A stretch of 64,000 nucleotides of DNA, taken from the NCBI RefSeq assembly GCF_003573695.1, contig NC_039359.1, positions 187,510,813 through 187,574,812 of the forward strand, in the 5' to 3' direction. A program made the translations under genes and the position numbers. Below the pieces are notes generated by a model. The model had not been told where the DNA came from, searched no databases, and worked only from the letters and a program-made list of their open reading frames with translations. Source of the stretch: Papaver somniferum (Eukaryota > Streptophyta > Magnoliopsida > Ranunculales > Papaveraceae). Of this stretch, positions 11,397-22,425 are shown piece after piece (position 1 is the first letter of the stretch; every line of letters starts with the position of its first letter).

Positions 11397-14300
11397 TGAT
11401 AGGTGTCTAAAACACCTAATTTTATATCTAGTATTTATGCTTTCTTTGCTATTTTTCTTGTAAATTATATATCTTATGTTTTCTTTTGAGTGTTTAGGTA
11501 CTTTGGAGTCATTTGGAACAAAAGAAGAAGAAACAGCCCAAAAGTCTCATCTCAAGTGCAAAAGTGTTGGAGGCGGATTATTTCTCATTATTTGCTTTTA
11601 TTTCTTCATCTCTGTCTGAAAAGTATGTCGGCTTTAGTGATGCAATTTTTGTCTTAAAAGCATGACTGCTTTAGTAATGAATTGAAATTGAAGAGAAAAA
11701 GTGAATCTGAGAAGTAAGAGGCGGATGCTGTTGGTGAAAGAATTCAAGGAAGGAGACAAAGCACGCTTTTGGAGCACAAAGGGCAGAATCGTCAATTCAC
11801 AGGCGCGTGGTAGTTGGAGCTATGCGGCGAAGAAGCGGAAGTATGAACCGTCAGTTCTGCGCAACTGACATGCCAAATAAATGGGGTTACATCTTATCTA
11901 CTCTCCCTAGGTGGCTGTATCCATTCCCACTCCTACACAAGACCTAAAATCAAGAGAAGTGTTTTTCTGCGTTCATTACACTCAGACATAAAATTCAAAG
12001 GAAATATGGATGCGGCTTTTCATAGAGATTGAGAGAGATCTGTTGTTGTGGAGGTCGAGAGATGCAAGGGAATTAGAAGATGATAATGGTTGATTGAGTT
12101 GCTGAATTTCGTAATTGTGGAGAAGTTGAGAATGATTCTATGATGGAAATAGGAAAGAAGGGTTTCTGAATCTGGATACTGGTTAGGATTTGAAGAACTG
12201 GTAATAACTGAGTAGTAAATCGAGAAGAAATCAAAGGATTTGAGGCTGTTTCTGCAACTGAAGATGTGGATTGTCACGGGTTTTTACTCAAGTTGAAGTT
12301 CTGAGAAGATATGATGAGTTTCTGAAGCCAGGGAAGTGGGCAATGGTCTAAATTATAGTTTGAATGGAATTTGATAAAGATGAGATGTTGTTGGTGTTGT
12401 GTGGTGGTGGTAGAATTAGGTTGAGTTTGAATTGAAATTGCATAAGATGGCGCTGGGATTAGATGCATGTTAGGGCAGGTGAAGCAGCTGAGGAGCTAGT
12501 GTATGTTGCAGCTGCTGTGTTGTGATGCAGGTGATGGCTAGAAGGACTGGCAATGAATGATTTGTTAGATGTATGTTAGGTATTTGCTGATATAGAAATG
12601 GTGGTGTTGGTTGAGCTGAAATGTTGCAGCTAAGCTAGTTGCAGCTGAAATTGATATGTTAAACTAATTGCAACAACTGAAGTTAAAGCTACAAATGGTG
12701 TTAATGGTGGTCTCTGGTGAAGACTTAGGGTACAGAAAAATCAAGAAGAAAGCTAAGATGAGATGATTGAGTTACAGTTGGAGCTAGTGGTTGCAACTCA
12801 GATGGTACTGGTGACAAAGTGCAGGGAATTGTGCTGCCACTCAAAGTGCAGATGAAATAGCAGAGAATTGACGCTGGAGAAATGAATGAATGGGTTCAAT
12901 TGTGATACAGAGAAGACAAAGTGATGCAGTCGATGGAGTTTGAAGCTGAGAAGAATAACTCAAGTTCAGGGGTTGTGTTGATTGAATTTAAGTATGCAGA
13001 AGTTAGTTGTATATTCCATGGGGGAATCTGTATGGAGCTATGGGAAGAGATCACAAGGAGTAGTTGCAGATGCATTTGCAGGTGGAATGATGGCTTGACT
13101 GGGACTGCTGTGGAGCTGAGATGGAAGTAGCTTTTGTTGTGCAGTGGGATTGATGATTCTGCAGCAGGTATTACGGCAGTTGCAGATGGAATTGAAAAGT
13201 GTCATGGGCTAAGCTGCAATGGTGGAATTGAGATTAAGCAGTAGAGATGAGTGCAGGGCCATCATGGCTGGCTGCACAATGATGGTGATATAACTGAGTT
13301 TGTAACTCAGATGGAGGTTTGGTGATGCTATTGGCTCAAGGGTTGGCTGAAATTTAGGTTATTGTGAGTGTGAAGCTCAAGAAATGGACTGATGGGAATT
13401 TTGTGCTGGGAATATGCAAGCAGTGGTGAAGTTGGTGTTGCAGTCAATTGAGTTAATGGGTTTGTGGAGGAGCTGAATTGTATGGCCACATAGTAGATGT
13501 ATGATAGGGCTGTGTGTATGTGAATCGCAGCTGGATGCAGAAAGTTCAAAAGTAGCTGCTGTTGAGCTTGTGATCTTGAGCTAAGTTGGTGGTTGCTATC
13601 GAGATTGGCTTGATGGTACTGAGCTGGTGATCCTGGTGGAAGAAGCTGGATAGTTTGCAGTTGTAGGAAGAATTGAGGTATTGCAGGTGCGAGCCATGTC
13701 CTGGTGAAGCGCCAAGATGGCCATCGAATGGAACTAAGATGTGATGCTGTGTATGAGAAGTACAAGGAAGCTTGACTCTAGTGGAGGAATAAAGTGTAGC
13801 TGATGCATTTGGAAAGCTTGGTGCTGAGTTGGTTCTGTTGCTGCTAAGAGCAACGACTGAAGCTTGAGAATTTACGGTGGAAGGAACTGTGTTGCAGTTG
13901 CAGCTCAGATGTAGATATCCAAGGGTAGTGAACCGTGAAGTTTGAAGCAGAATTAAGAGTCTATGATAATGGAGAATTTGTGTATGCGCAGCTGCAACTG
14001 GAGTTTCAACTGGTGGTAATGATACTAAGCAGTGAACTGGTGCATTTCAGGTGGTGCTGCAATGGAAAGAGGAAATGTAGCTATGAGCCTATGACAGTGC
14101 AGGTGCAGTTGCAAGGGAATGAATTGCAGGTGATGTGTGTTATGGAGTGATGATTATGGTGGTTGTAGCCAAGGAAAAGTGATGGTTGTATTGCATTATG
14201 GGCGCTGGAGCATTGTTGATACAAAGCTTGACGGAAAAGAGAGGTTAGATATGCGCATAAGGTACATGGGAGGATTGCAAGAGTTGCATCAAAATGATGC

Positions 14301-15589
14301 AACACTGAATGATGAAGAGCAAACATTGTGCTTTATTGAAGCATGGCCTGTGCAAGCTGCAATGGCTCATGCCAAACCCAGACAGGCTAGTTAGAACCTG
14401 ACTTCACCTGACTCGATGATTGACCGGGTCGGCTTAGTTGACCCGACCGATCTGACCCGTTGACCGGTTTGACTTTGCCGGTCACCTGAGCTATTTTCCG
14501 GCCAATTTCCAGCCACTTTTCGGCGACGATCTGGCAGAGTTTCTACATGAGTTTATCTCACTTTTGGGCCACGTGGATTTTTATCTAATGGGCTTTAAAG
14601 TTTTGACCTAGTTTTGGAAGGGAGAAAAGCTACAAAAAGAGAAAGTTTTCTACAACTTTGAGAGGACGTATTATTTTCTACTTGGAGCTTTGGAGAGAAC
14701 TTCTTCTAGGGTTTGCTTTAGTTTGTTTTCATCTTCTTTATTTTATTGATTATGATTATGATTATGATGAACTCCATTATTATGAGTAACTAAATACTAC
14801 TATTGGTTATGGGATAAAAGTTGATTTCTCAAATATGTTATTTGAATCTATGGATTAGTTTTGTCTCAATATTTTATTGTTTTTGATTCATGGTCTATAT
14901 TGTTATAAGATTTGATTGTTTGGTTGGTTGAGTCCGGAATCAATCCGATTTGCATTCATCTCTAAAGCTATATTAGGGTTTTCAATACGAAAAACTTGTT
15001 TGTCCCTAATTTTGAGTAGCATAATTGTGGGTAGTGCTTGTAGCGATATATACTACTAGTCACATATGAATCATAACCTTGGTTAAATCGAATTAGTGCT
15101 TTTACACGTTTAATTGCTTTGATTAGTCTTATTCCATAAATCTTAAAGTTTTTAGGGAGTTAAACTTAATTGTGCTTTTACACTTTGGGTTACTTTCTAG
15201 GAAGAATTCACATATGCATCTTTTAATGTTGTTGGGATGAAATTAGGGAATTAGCGGGATATTCTTGCGATCAAGGTATCCTAGGGATTTTAATAGATGA
15301 GAGATTTAAAATATCAATTCTAGTCATTGATGAAAATACATGTTTGTGAATGATACTATCCCATGACCAATATCTTCTCCTTATTGATTATTCTAACTAC
15401 TTGTTTTGTTTTGCTTTAATTTATTTTATTATATTTGCTAAAACAAAAATCCCCCTTGGTTATCTTAGAAACTGAAAATTACATAACAACAAAAGCCTCT
15501 CTGTGGATACGAACTCTTTCCTACCACTTACCATATTATTATAGTTAAGTAAGAATGCGAAATTATATTTAACGGTTGTCAACCGATCA
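11397..15589 (+). repeat. First LTR of the Athila-like element (4193 bp)
   Basis: It starts tgataggtgtctaaaacacc and ends ttgtcaaccgatca, five bases before the primer-binding site. The same sequence with small indels and substitutions forms the second LTR. About 12.0-14.4 kb is strongly G-over-C skewed on this strand and rich in gttgcagctg-like words. It contains minus-strand open frames (12020-12277, 12274-12468, 13328-13765, 14081-14326). The stretch 14.4-15.6 kb is ordinary AT-rich sequence. Confidence 0.9.
13328..13765 (-). other. Antisense open frame inside the first LTR (145 codons)
   Basis: A 145-codon minus-strand frame, rich in Gln, Ser, Leu and Thr, is kept open at the same place in both LTRs (the partner is 24355-24792). 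I recognise no domain. The two LTR copies share recent ancestry and the strand is C-poor, which removes stop codons on the antisense strand. Openness alone therefore does not prove coding. Confidence 0.2.
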
Positions 15590-15594
15590 AATTT

Positions 15595-15612
15595 TGGCGC
15601 CGCTGCTGGGGA
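15595..15612 (+). promoter_or_regulatory. Primer-binding site, tRNA-Asp type
   Basis: tggcgccgctgctgggga lies just after the LTR end. It resembles the complement of the 3' end of plant tRNA-Asp (tggcgccgttgccgggg), as used by Athila elements, with a few mismatches. Confidence 0.8.
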
Positions 15613-15897
15613 GGCATACGACTTGTTATTAAGTTTTTAGTTTCTTATCATTACTTCCGCTTCCATATTTGCTTTTTGTTTCTTGTCTTATTTCTCACTT
15701 GTTTGCGAGAATTGTTTTCAGGTACCTAATCCCTGGCTTCTAAAGATTGGAACTATCCAAGGTGCGGAATAGCCACTCGAAGAGACACAATACTCCAACC
15801 AAGTCAAGGTACAGTGGCAGAAGAGTTACAACAAGAAGTTCTATAACAAGAGGAACCGGTTGAACAAGAACCACCTTTTGAAGAAGAAGAAGAAGCA

Positions 15898-17001
15898 ATG
15901 GGTGATCCAAATCGTAAACTCAAGGACTTGGCATCTCACAAGTTTGATACACAACAATGGTGTATTCAAACAAACTCTACTTTTGAGATAAAGTAGGGGT
16001 TGCTTAGAGAATTACCAAAGTTCCATGGCATGGTCAATGAAGACCCAAACAAGCATCTTATGTACTTCCACACCATTGTTGTCATGGCCATGCTTCCAGC
16101 GGATATTGAAGCGGATGATGCAATGTTGAAAGTTTTTAGATTCTCGTTGATGGATAGTGCTAAGGATTGGTTGTGTTATTTACCTCTTGGAAGTATCAAA
16201 ACATGGAATGGGTTGAAGAAACTCTTTTTAGAGAGGTATTTTCCTGCATCAAAGGATACTCAAATTCGCAAGGAGATCTGCGGGATGAAGCAAAATGTGG
16301 GAGAATCTTTATATGAATGTTGGGAACGATACAAGAGATTGGTGGCAAGCTGCCCTCACCATCAATTCAGCGATGCGATGATTATCCAATACTTCTATGA
16401 AGGACTCCAATCAAGCGATAGAAATCTTCTTGACGCTGCGGGTGGTGGTGCACTAGTGAGCAAAACGGTGGCACAAGCTAGAGAATTGATTGAAAACATG
16501 GCAGCAAACTCCCAACAATTCTTGAGTCGTGGTTCGGATGTGCTTCTTAGGAGAGTAAATGAAGTGAGTGAGGTGGAGGAACTTCGTCAACAAATGGGTA
16601 ACATGACAGCTATGATGCAACAAGTTGTAGCCGCGGTGATACCAAGTTCTTCTCAAGGATATGAAGACTCCAATGAACAAGCTAATGTGATCTTCCCAAA
16701 TCAGCAAAGACGGTATGATCCCTACTCCAACACTTACAATCTGGGATGGAGAGATCACCCCAATTTTAGCTATGCGAACAAGCAAGGAGCGGTTCAACAA
16801 CCAAATTTCAACCAACCGAGTGGATTTCAACCTCAACAACAACAATTCCAGCCGCGTCAACAATTTCACCAACCACCACCACAACAACAACAACCTCAAA
16901 ATCAGGGGTCAAGTATGGAAGAGTTGCTGAAATCTTTTATGCAAAGGACGGAGAGCACGGTTAAGGAGTTGCAAACTCAAGTTGGTTCTATGACTATTGA
17001 G
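15898..17001 (+). pseudogene. Athila-like gag, first copy, with stop codons
   Basis: From the ATG in gaagcaatgggtgatcc this frame encodes a Retrotrans_gag capsid domain (LLRELPKFHGM, DWLCYLPLGSI, FLERYFPASK, ESLYECWERYKRL, YFYEGL). A Gln/Pro-rich segment and a C-terminal MEELLKSFMQRTE stretch follow. A TAG at 15994-15996 replaces the proline codon seen in the second copy, and a TAG at 17002-17004 replaces the leucine codon seen there and separates gag from protease. An upstream in-frame TAA (ctataacaa) also differs from the second copy. I see no CCHC zinc knuckle. The capsid would package element RNA; this copy is inactive. Confidence 0.85.
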
Positions 17002-17004
17002 TAG

Positions 17005-20000
17005 AATCAATTAAAGGAACAAAATAGTGGGAAACTCACTTCTCAACCTAGTAACCCAAAAGGGTATGTGAATGCTATTACGTTGAGAAGTGGTATACAA
17101 TTTGTGCAACCCGAAGTTACTGATTCGGGCAAGGTGGAAACACCAAAGGAACCTATTTTGGAGGAGAAGAATGAAGATTCTCCCCAAACTTCTGTGGTAC
17201 CTATTCCTAACTCTAAAACTCCGGTTTATACTTATGTTCCTCCTTTACCTTTCCCTCGCAGATTCGCAAAGTTCAAGATGGAGGAACTAGAAAAGGAGAT
17301 TTTAGACGTTCTAATAAAGATTCATGTGAACATACCGCTCGTAGATGCTATAAAGAAAATGCCAAAGTGTGAAAAGGTGTTAAAAGACTTAAATACCAAC
17401 AAGAAAAGGCTCAAATACAATGAAGTGCTAAGTGTGGGGGAGAAGTCTTCGGCAATCTTACAACACAAACTCCCACTGAAATGCAAGGATCCGGGTAGCT
17501 TTGACATTCCCGTCACAATTGGTAACACTACACTTAACAAAGCTATGTTGGATTTAGGTGCATCCATTAATGTTATGCCTGCGTCCATGTATAATTCACT
17601 TGAGTTAGGTCCTCTTAAAAAGTCTGAAATTGTGTTGGAATTAGCCGATCGCTCTAATGTTTACCCAATGGGTATTGTTGAGGATGTTCTTGTGCAGGTT
17701 AAACAACTTGTATTTCCAGTTGACTTTTGCGTGTTAGAGATGAATGAAGGTTCACCGGACTCGTCTCTTCCATTGCTACTTGGGCACCCCTTCATGAAAA
17801 AGGCGAAAACCATTATTATTGTGGACAAGGGAACATTGACTATGGAGTTTGATGAAGAAATAATACGTTTCAATATTTTCGAGACGATGAGATATCCTAG
17901 TGATGTCCACTCTTGTTTCTCCATTGATGTTATGGATACATTGGCACAACAAGTGTTCGAATTGAATGGTGATGATGCCTTGGAAACCGTCTTAACTACA
18001 TCCATGGATAATGGTGTAGAGTGTGGTAATGAAGTCAAGGAAGCCCTTGGTGATCTTAATTCACTACAAGGATGCCCCGAAACTCATAATATCTCTTTTA
18101 TTTCTTTACCATGCATCAATGAAAAACTTTTACCATCTATTGTTAAATCTCCAAAATTAGAATTGAAACCTCTCCCAAGTCACTTAAAGTACTTGTACTT
18201 GGGTGACAAGGAAGAGTTACCTGTGATTGTTTCTAATGAATTACAGGAGCAAAAACTTCTAAGGGTGCTAAGGAAGTACAAGACGGCCATTGGATGGACA
18301 ATCGCTGATATCAAGGGTATAAGCCCTGCCATTTGTATGCATAAGATTCGTTTGGAGGACGACGCAAAGCCTACAAGGGAAGCGCAACGTCGTTTGAATT
18401 CTCCCATGATGGAAGTTGTGAAAAACGAGATACTCAAGCTTTTGGAAGTGGGTGTTATATACCCCATATCCGATAGCAAGTGGGTAAGCCCGGTGCAAGT
18501 GGTATCAAAAAAATCAGGTGTGACAGTGGTGGAGAATGATAAGAATGAACTTGTCCCAACTCGTGTGCAAACCGGTTGGAGGGTTTGTATTGATTATAGA
18601 AGATTGAACGCTACCACTAGGAAAGATCATTTTCCATTACCTTGTATTGATAAAATGCTTGAACGTTTAGCTGGACACTCTTAGTATTGATTCCTTGATA
18701 GCTATTCAGGTTATAATCAGATTGTGATAGCACCGGAGGATCAAGAGAAAACTACTTTCACTTGTCCGTTCGGTACTTTTGCTTATAGAAGGATGCCTTT
18801 TGGCTTGTGCAATGCTCCAGATACCTTTCAAAGGTGTATGATAAGTATCTTTTCAGAATATGTTGAAAACATAATCGAAGTGTTCATGGACGACTTTAGT
18901 TCCTTTGGTGATTCATTTGACCTTTGCTTGAACAATTTGTCAGTAATCCTTGAACGATGTGTTGAAACAAATCTTATGTTGAATTGGGAGAAGTGCCATT
19001 TTATGGTAACTCATGGCATAGTTTTAGGCCATATAATATCTTCTAAAGGCTTGGAAGTTGATAAATCTAAGATTGACTTTATTCGTGCTCTAACCCCCTC
19101 CCACTACGGTGAGGGAGATACGCTCTTTTCTTGGACATGCAGGTTTTTATCGTAGGTTTATCAAGGACTTTTCCAAGATAGCGTCACCACTTTGTAATTT
19201 ATTGCAAAAAGATGTGGTTTTTAACTTTGATGAAAAGTGTGTGGAGGCATTCAATCGCTTGAAAGATCTTTTAATTTCAGCCCCTATCATTAAACCACCG
19301 GAATGGAGCAAGCCTTTTGATCTCATGTGTGATTCAAGTGACTATGCGGTTGGTGCAGTGCTTGGGCAGCGTGTGGGGAAGATACCTCATGCTATTTATT
19401 ATGCTTCTAGAACGTTAAATGAGGCCCAACAAAACTACACAACCACTGAAAAATAGTTGTTAGCCATTGTTTTTTCTTTGGAAAAGTTTCGCTCTTATCT
19501 TATTGGTACAAAAGTTGTTGTCTTTTCTGATCATGCAGCACTTAGGTACTTGCTAATGAAGAAAGAAGCGAAACCGAGGCTCATACGATTGATTTTAATC
19601 TTTCAAGAGTTTGATCTTGAAATCAAAGACAAGAAAGGAATTGAGAACACCGTTGCGGATCACTTGAGCCGTCTTGCTGTGGACAAGGAAGTTATCCCAT
19701 TGTGTGAAAGCTTCCCGGATGAGCAACTATTCTCAATTGCCTTTGGAGAACCATGGTATGCTGATATTGTCAATTACTTGGTGTATAAAAAAATTCCAAA
19801 GAACTTGTCTCGTGCTGAGAGGTACAAACTTAAGAAGTTGGGAAACCAATACATATGGGATGATCCATACTTGTGGAAACATTGCAGCGACCAAGTAATA
19901 AGAAGGTGCGTTCCCGAATGTCAATTTAATTCTATATTGTCTTTTTGTCACTCTTATGCTTGCGGAGGACATTTTGGGTGTAAGAGAACCGCTCACAAGG

Positions 20001-21008
20001 TACTTGAAAGAGGTTTCTATTGGCCAACCTTATTTAAGGATGTATATGTATTTTGTGATAGGTGCCAAAGAACAGGCAATCTAGGTGCTCGAAATCAAAT
20101 GCCACAAACTTTTATTCAATTTATTGAAGTTTTCGATGTATGGGGTATTTATTTTATGGGTCCTTTTGTCAACTCCCATGGGAAGTTTTATATCTTACTT
20201 GTTGTTGATTATATCTCTAAATGGGTGGAAGCTAAGGCCACCCCAACTAATGATTCTAAAGTGGTTTCAGATTTTGTGCAAGCTAATATTTTTTGCAAGG
20301 TTTGGAATTCCAAGAGCCATAATTAGCAATGGGGGTTCTGACTTCAAAAACAGGTTCTTACAAAACTTGTTGAAGAAGTACAATGTGTCGCACAAGATTG
20401 AAACACCTTATCATCCCCAAACAAATGGACAAGCCGAGGTTTCCAACCGAGAGGTGAAATCCATACTTGAGAAGACGGTGAATCCAACAAGGAAGGATTG
20501 GAGCATGCGACTTAATGATGCTTTGTGGGCTTATAGAACCGCATACAAGACACCTATTGGGATGTCTCATTTTAGGCTTGTGTATGGTAAACCTTGTCAC
20601 TTACCCGTGGATATTGAGCATAAGGAGTTTTGGGCTATTAAGGAATGCAATATGGAGATGGATGGTGCTGGAAAGCAAATGAAGTTACAACTCCAAGAGC
20701 TAGAGGAGCTTTGCAATGATGCATTTGAAAGCTCACGCATTTACAAAGAGAAAACGAAGGCATTTCATGATACTATGATTTCTAGAAAACAATTTTGTGT
20801 TGGGAAGAAAGTGCTTTTGTTTAATTATCGCTTGCAATTATTTCCGGGTAAATTAAGGTCACGTTGGATTGGACCTTTCATTGTTACTAATGTGTTTTCT
20901 CATGGTGTAGTCGAAATTCGTAGCATAGCTACAAGCAAGGAATTTAAAGTTATTGGGCACCGGTTGAAACCATACTATGAGAACTTCTCTTCCGAAGTGG
21001 TGGAATGA
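17005..21008 (+). pseudogene. Athila-like pol (protease, reverse transcriptase, RNase H, integrase), multiply broken
   Basis: Protease: DLGAS catalytic motif encoded at 17551. Reverse transcriptase: starts near 18250, with PFGLCNAPDTFQR and catalytic FMDD at about 18886. RNase H: about 19230-19680 ([28 protein letters not shown]). Integrase: zinc-binding H…H…C…C at 19950-20080, core at 20125-20560, C-terminal part to 21008. Lesions seen directly are TAG at 18682-18684, a TGA two codons later, a frameshift near 19095-19110, TAG at 19454-19456 and a frameshift near 20300. The integrase core has lost both catalytic aspartates: WGIYFMGPF where the family has WGIDFMGPF, and ISNGGSDF where it has ISDGGSHF. 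The glutamate in [10 protein letters not shown] remains. This copy cannot encode an active enzyme set. Confidence 0.88.
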
Positions 21009-21080
21009 GTTAATTTTGTGGATGAAATCCCTCTGGAGGAGTCATAGAAAGCAAGGAGATAGTCGGGCTGACGACTTTAA

Positions 21081-21258
21081 ACCAAGCGCTAAGTGGGAGG
21101 CAACCCACCGGTTTTTTATATTCACCCTTATCTTTTTTATTTTTTTAAGCATTTTTATCTTTGTTTTTGCATATTATTTGCTTAATTTCCCACCATGAAC
21201 TTCACTTTGGATGAGTTAATTTACATTGAGGACAATGTAAAGTTTAACTGTGGGGGAG
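21081..21258 (+). promoter_or_regulatory. Conserved post-pol motif and internal polypurine-like tract
   Basis: accaagcgctaagtgggagg caaccca (21081-21107) is a sequence that commonly follows pol in Athila-lineage elements. It is followed by gaggacaatgt and a second G-run, tgtgggggagc (about 21249-21259). The remaining 1.2 kb to the LTR holds no env-like frame; its longest frames are below 80 codons. Confidence 0.55.
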
Positions 21259-22412
21259 CATTTATATGTTTTTAGAGTTTGATGCTTTTTAGTAAAAACA
21301 AAAAAATAATAATAAATAAATAAAATGATACTGCAAAACATAGAAATATGTGCCTTTAGGATGACACTACTAATCTATGTGGATGAAATCGTTTTGATTG
21401 CGGGAGTTGAGGAACCCATTAACTACAAGGGACAAAATTATTCAAGTGTTAGAAATAATATGAAAGTTGTTACCATAGCTCGGAATATCACCATATCATT
21501 TTCTGTTTTTACTTTTACAACCTTTATGTTATATCTATGTAATTTGGTGGGTCACTAACATCGACTTGTTATTGCTGTTAGGATGAAATAGTGTGATTGA
21601 GTTACTACAAAAAGAGAAAAAAAAAAGAGACCGACCAATTGACCAAACGGAATAAATTTGACACTTGGATAAAGCAATATGTGTGTGTTCTCCCTGTCTC
21701 CGTCGCCTAAGCAAGCGTGGAGTGCAGGATGCAAGGGAACTATCATGTAATCTGCTGACAAGAAACATGCGCTAGGATCCACAAGATCCAATCATGATGT
21801 CAAAAAAAAAAAAATTGTTATGGTGCAATAAAATCGACTCCAGGTTCCCTTGTATATGCCAGTGAGTCGATCTAGATTTAAGTTTATTGACTGTTGGTTC
21901 CCTTGTATATGCCAGTCTATTGATATTAGAATTCAAAACAATAGCTCAATCCAATAGGATTCATAGGTTCATCATTGGCAGCGACCTTCAGACAGATATG
22001 GGAAACATCGATCACTTTAGTAAATATCGTAACCATCTATATCTATTTACATCTTCTTTATCTTTTCATTTGTGATTGTGGTTTGTTAGTTTTCGAGATT
22101 GTGGCTTGTTCGACTTTCTTAACAGAGCTTATTTATATATATATTAATTTGGATTCATAACAAGGTACCTCCTCTTGCAACCATTTTGGATTCATTCATG
22201 GATTTGTCACAGGTAGACGAAGTTTGAAAAATAAGTTATGTAGGCAAACCTCTTGTAAACCTTCACAAGACTATAACTCGTCCACTAGGGACACCTAGGG
22301 GTTTAAAGGCTTGTTATTTATGCTAAAAGTGATCGTAGGCTCGACGAGACGGAGTTGTATGTATGTTTTAGAATTCTTTTGTTTGATTTGCTCGAGGACT
22401 AGCAAAGTCTAA

Positions 22413-22425
22413 GTGTGGGGGAATT
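22413..22425 (+). promoter_or_regulatory. Polypurine tract before the second Athila LTR
   Basis: gtgtgggggaatt directly abuts the TG of the LTR at 22426, the expected position for the plus-strand primer. Confidence 0.8.

Noticed and set aside
12020..12468. Two minus-strand Ser/Thr/Gln-rich frames in the Athila LTR as genes
   Set aside because: They are explained by the C-poor composition of the plus strand, and both LTR copies share ancestry, so retention is weak evidence.
16453..16899. 148-codon minus-strand frame over Athila gag
   Set aside because: It is the antisense shadow of the Gln/Asn-rich gag tail.
21325..22160. Short plus-strand frames between Athila pol and the LTR as an env-like gene
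   Set aside because: All are below 80 codons, without signal peptide plus transmembrane layout or continuity.
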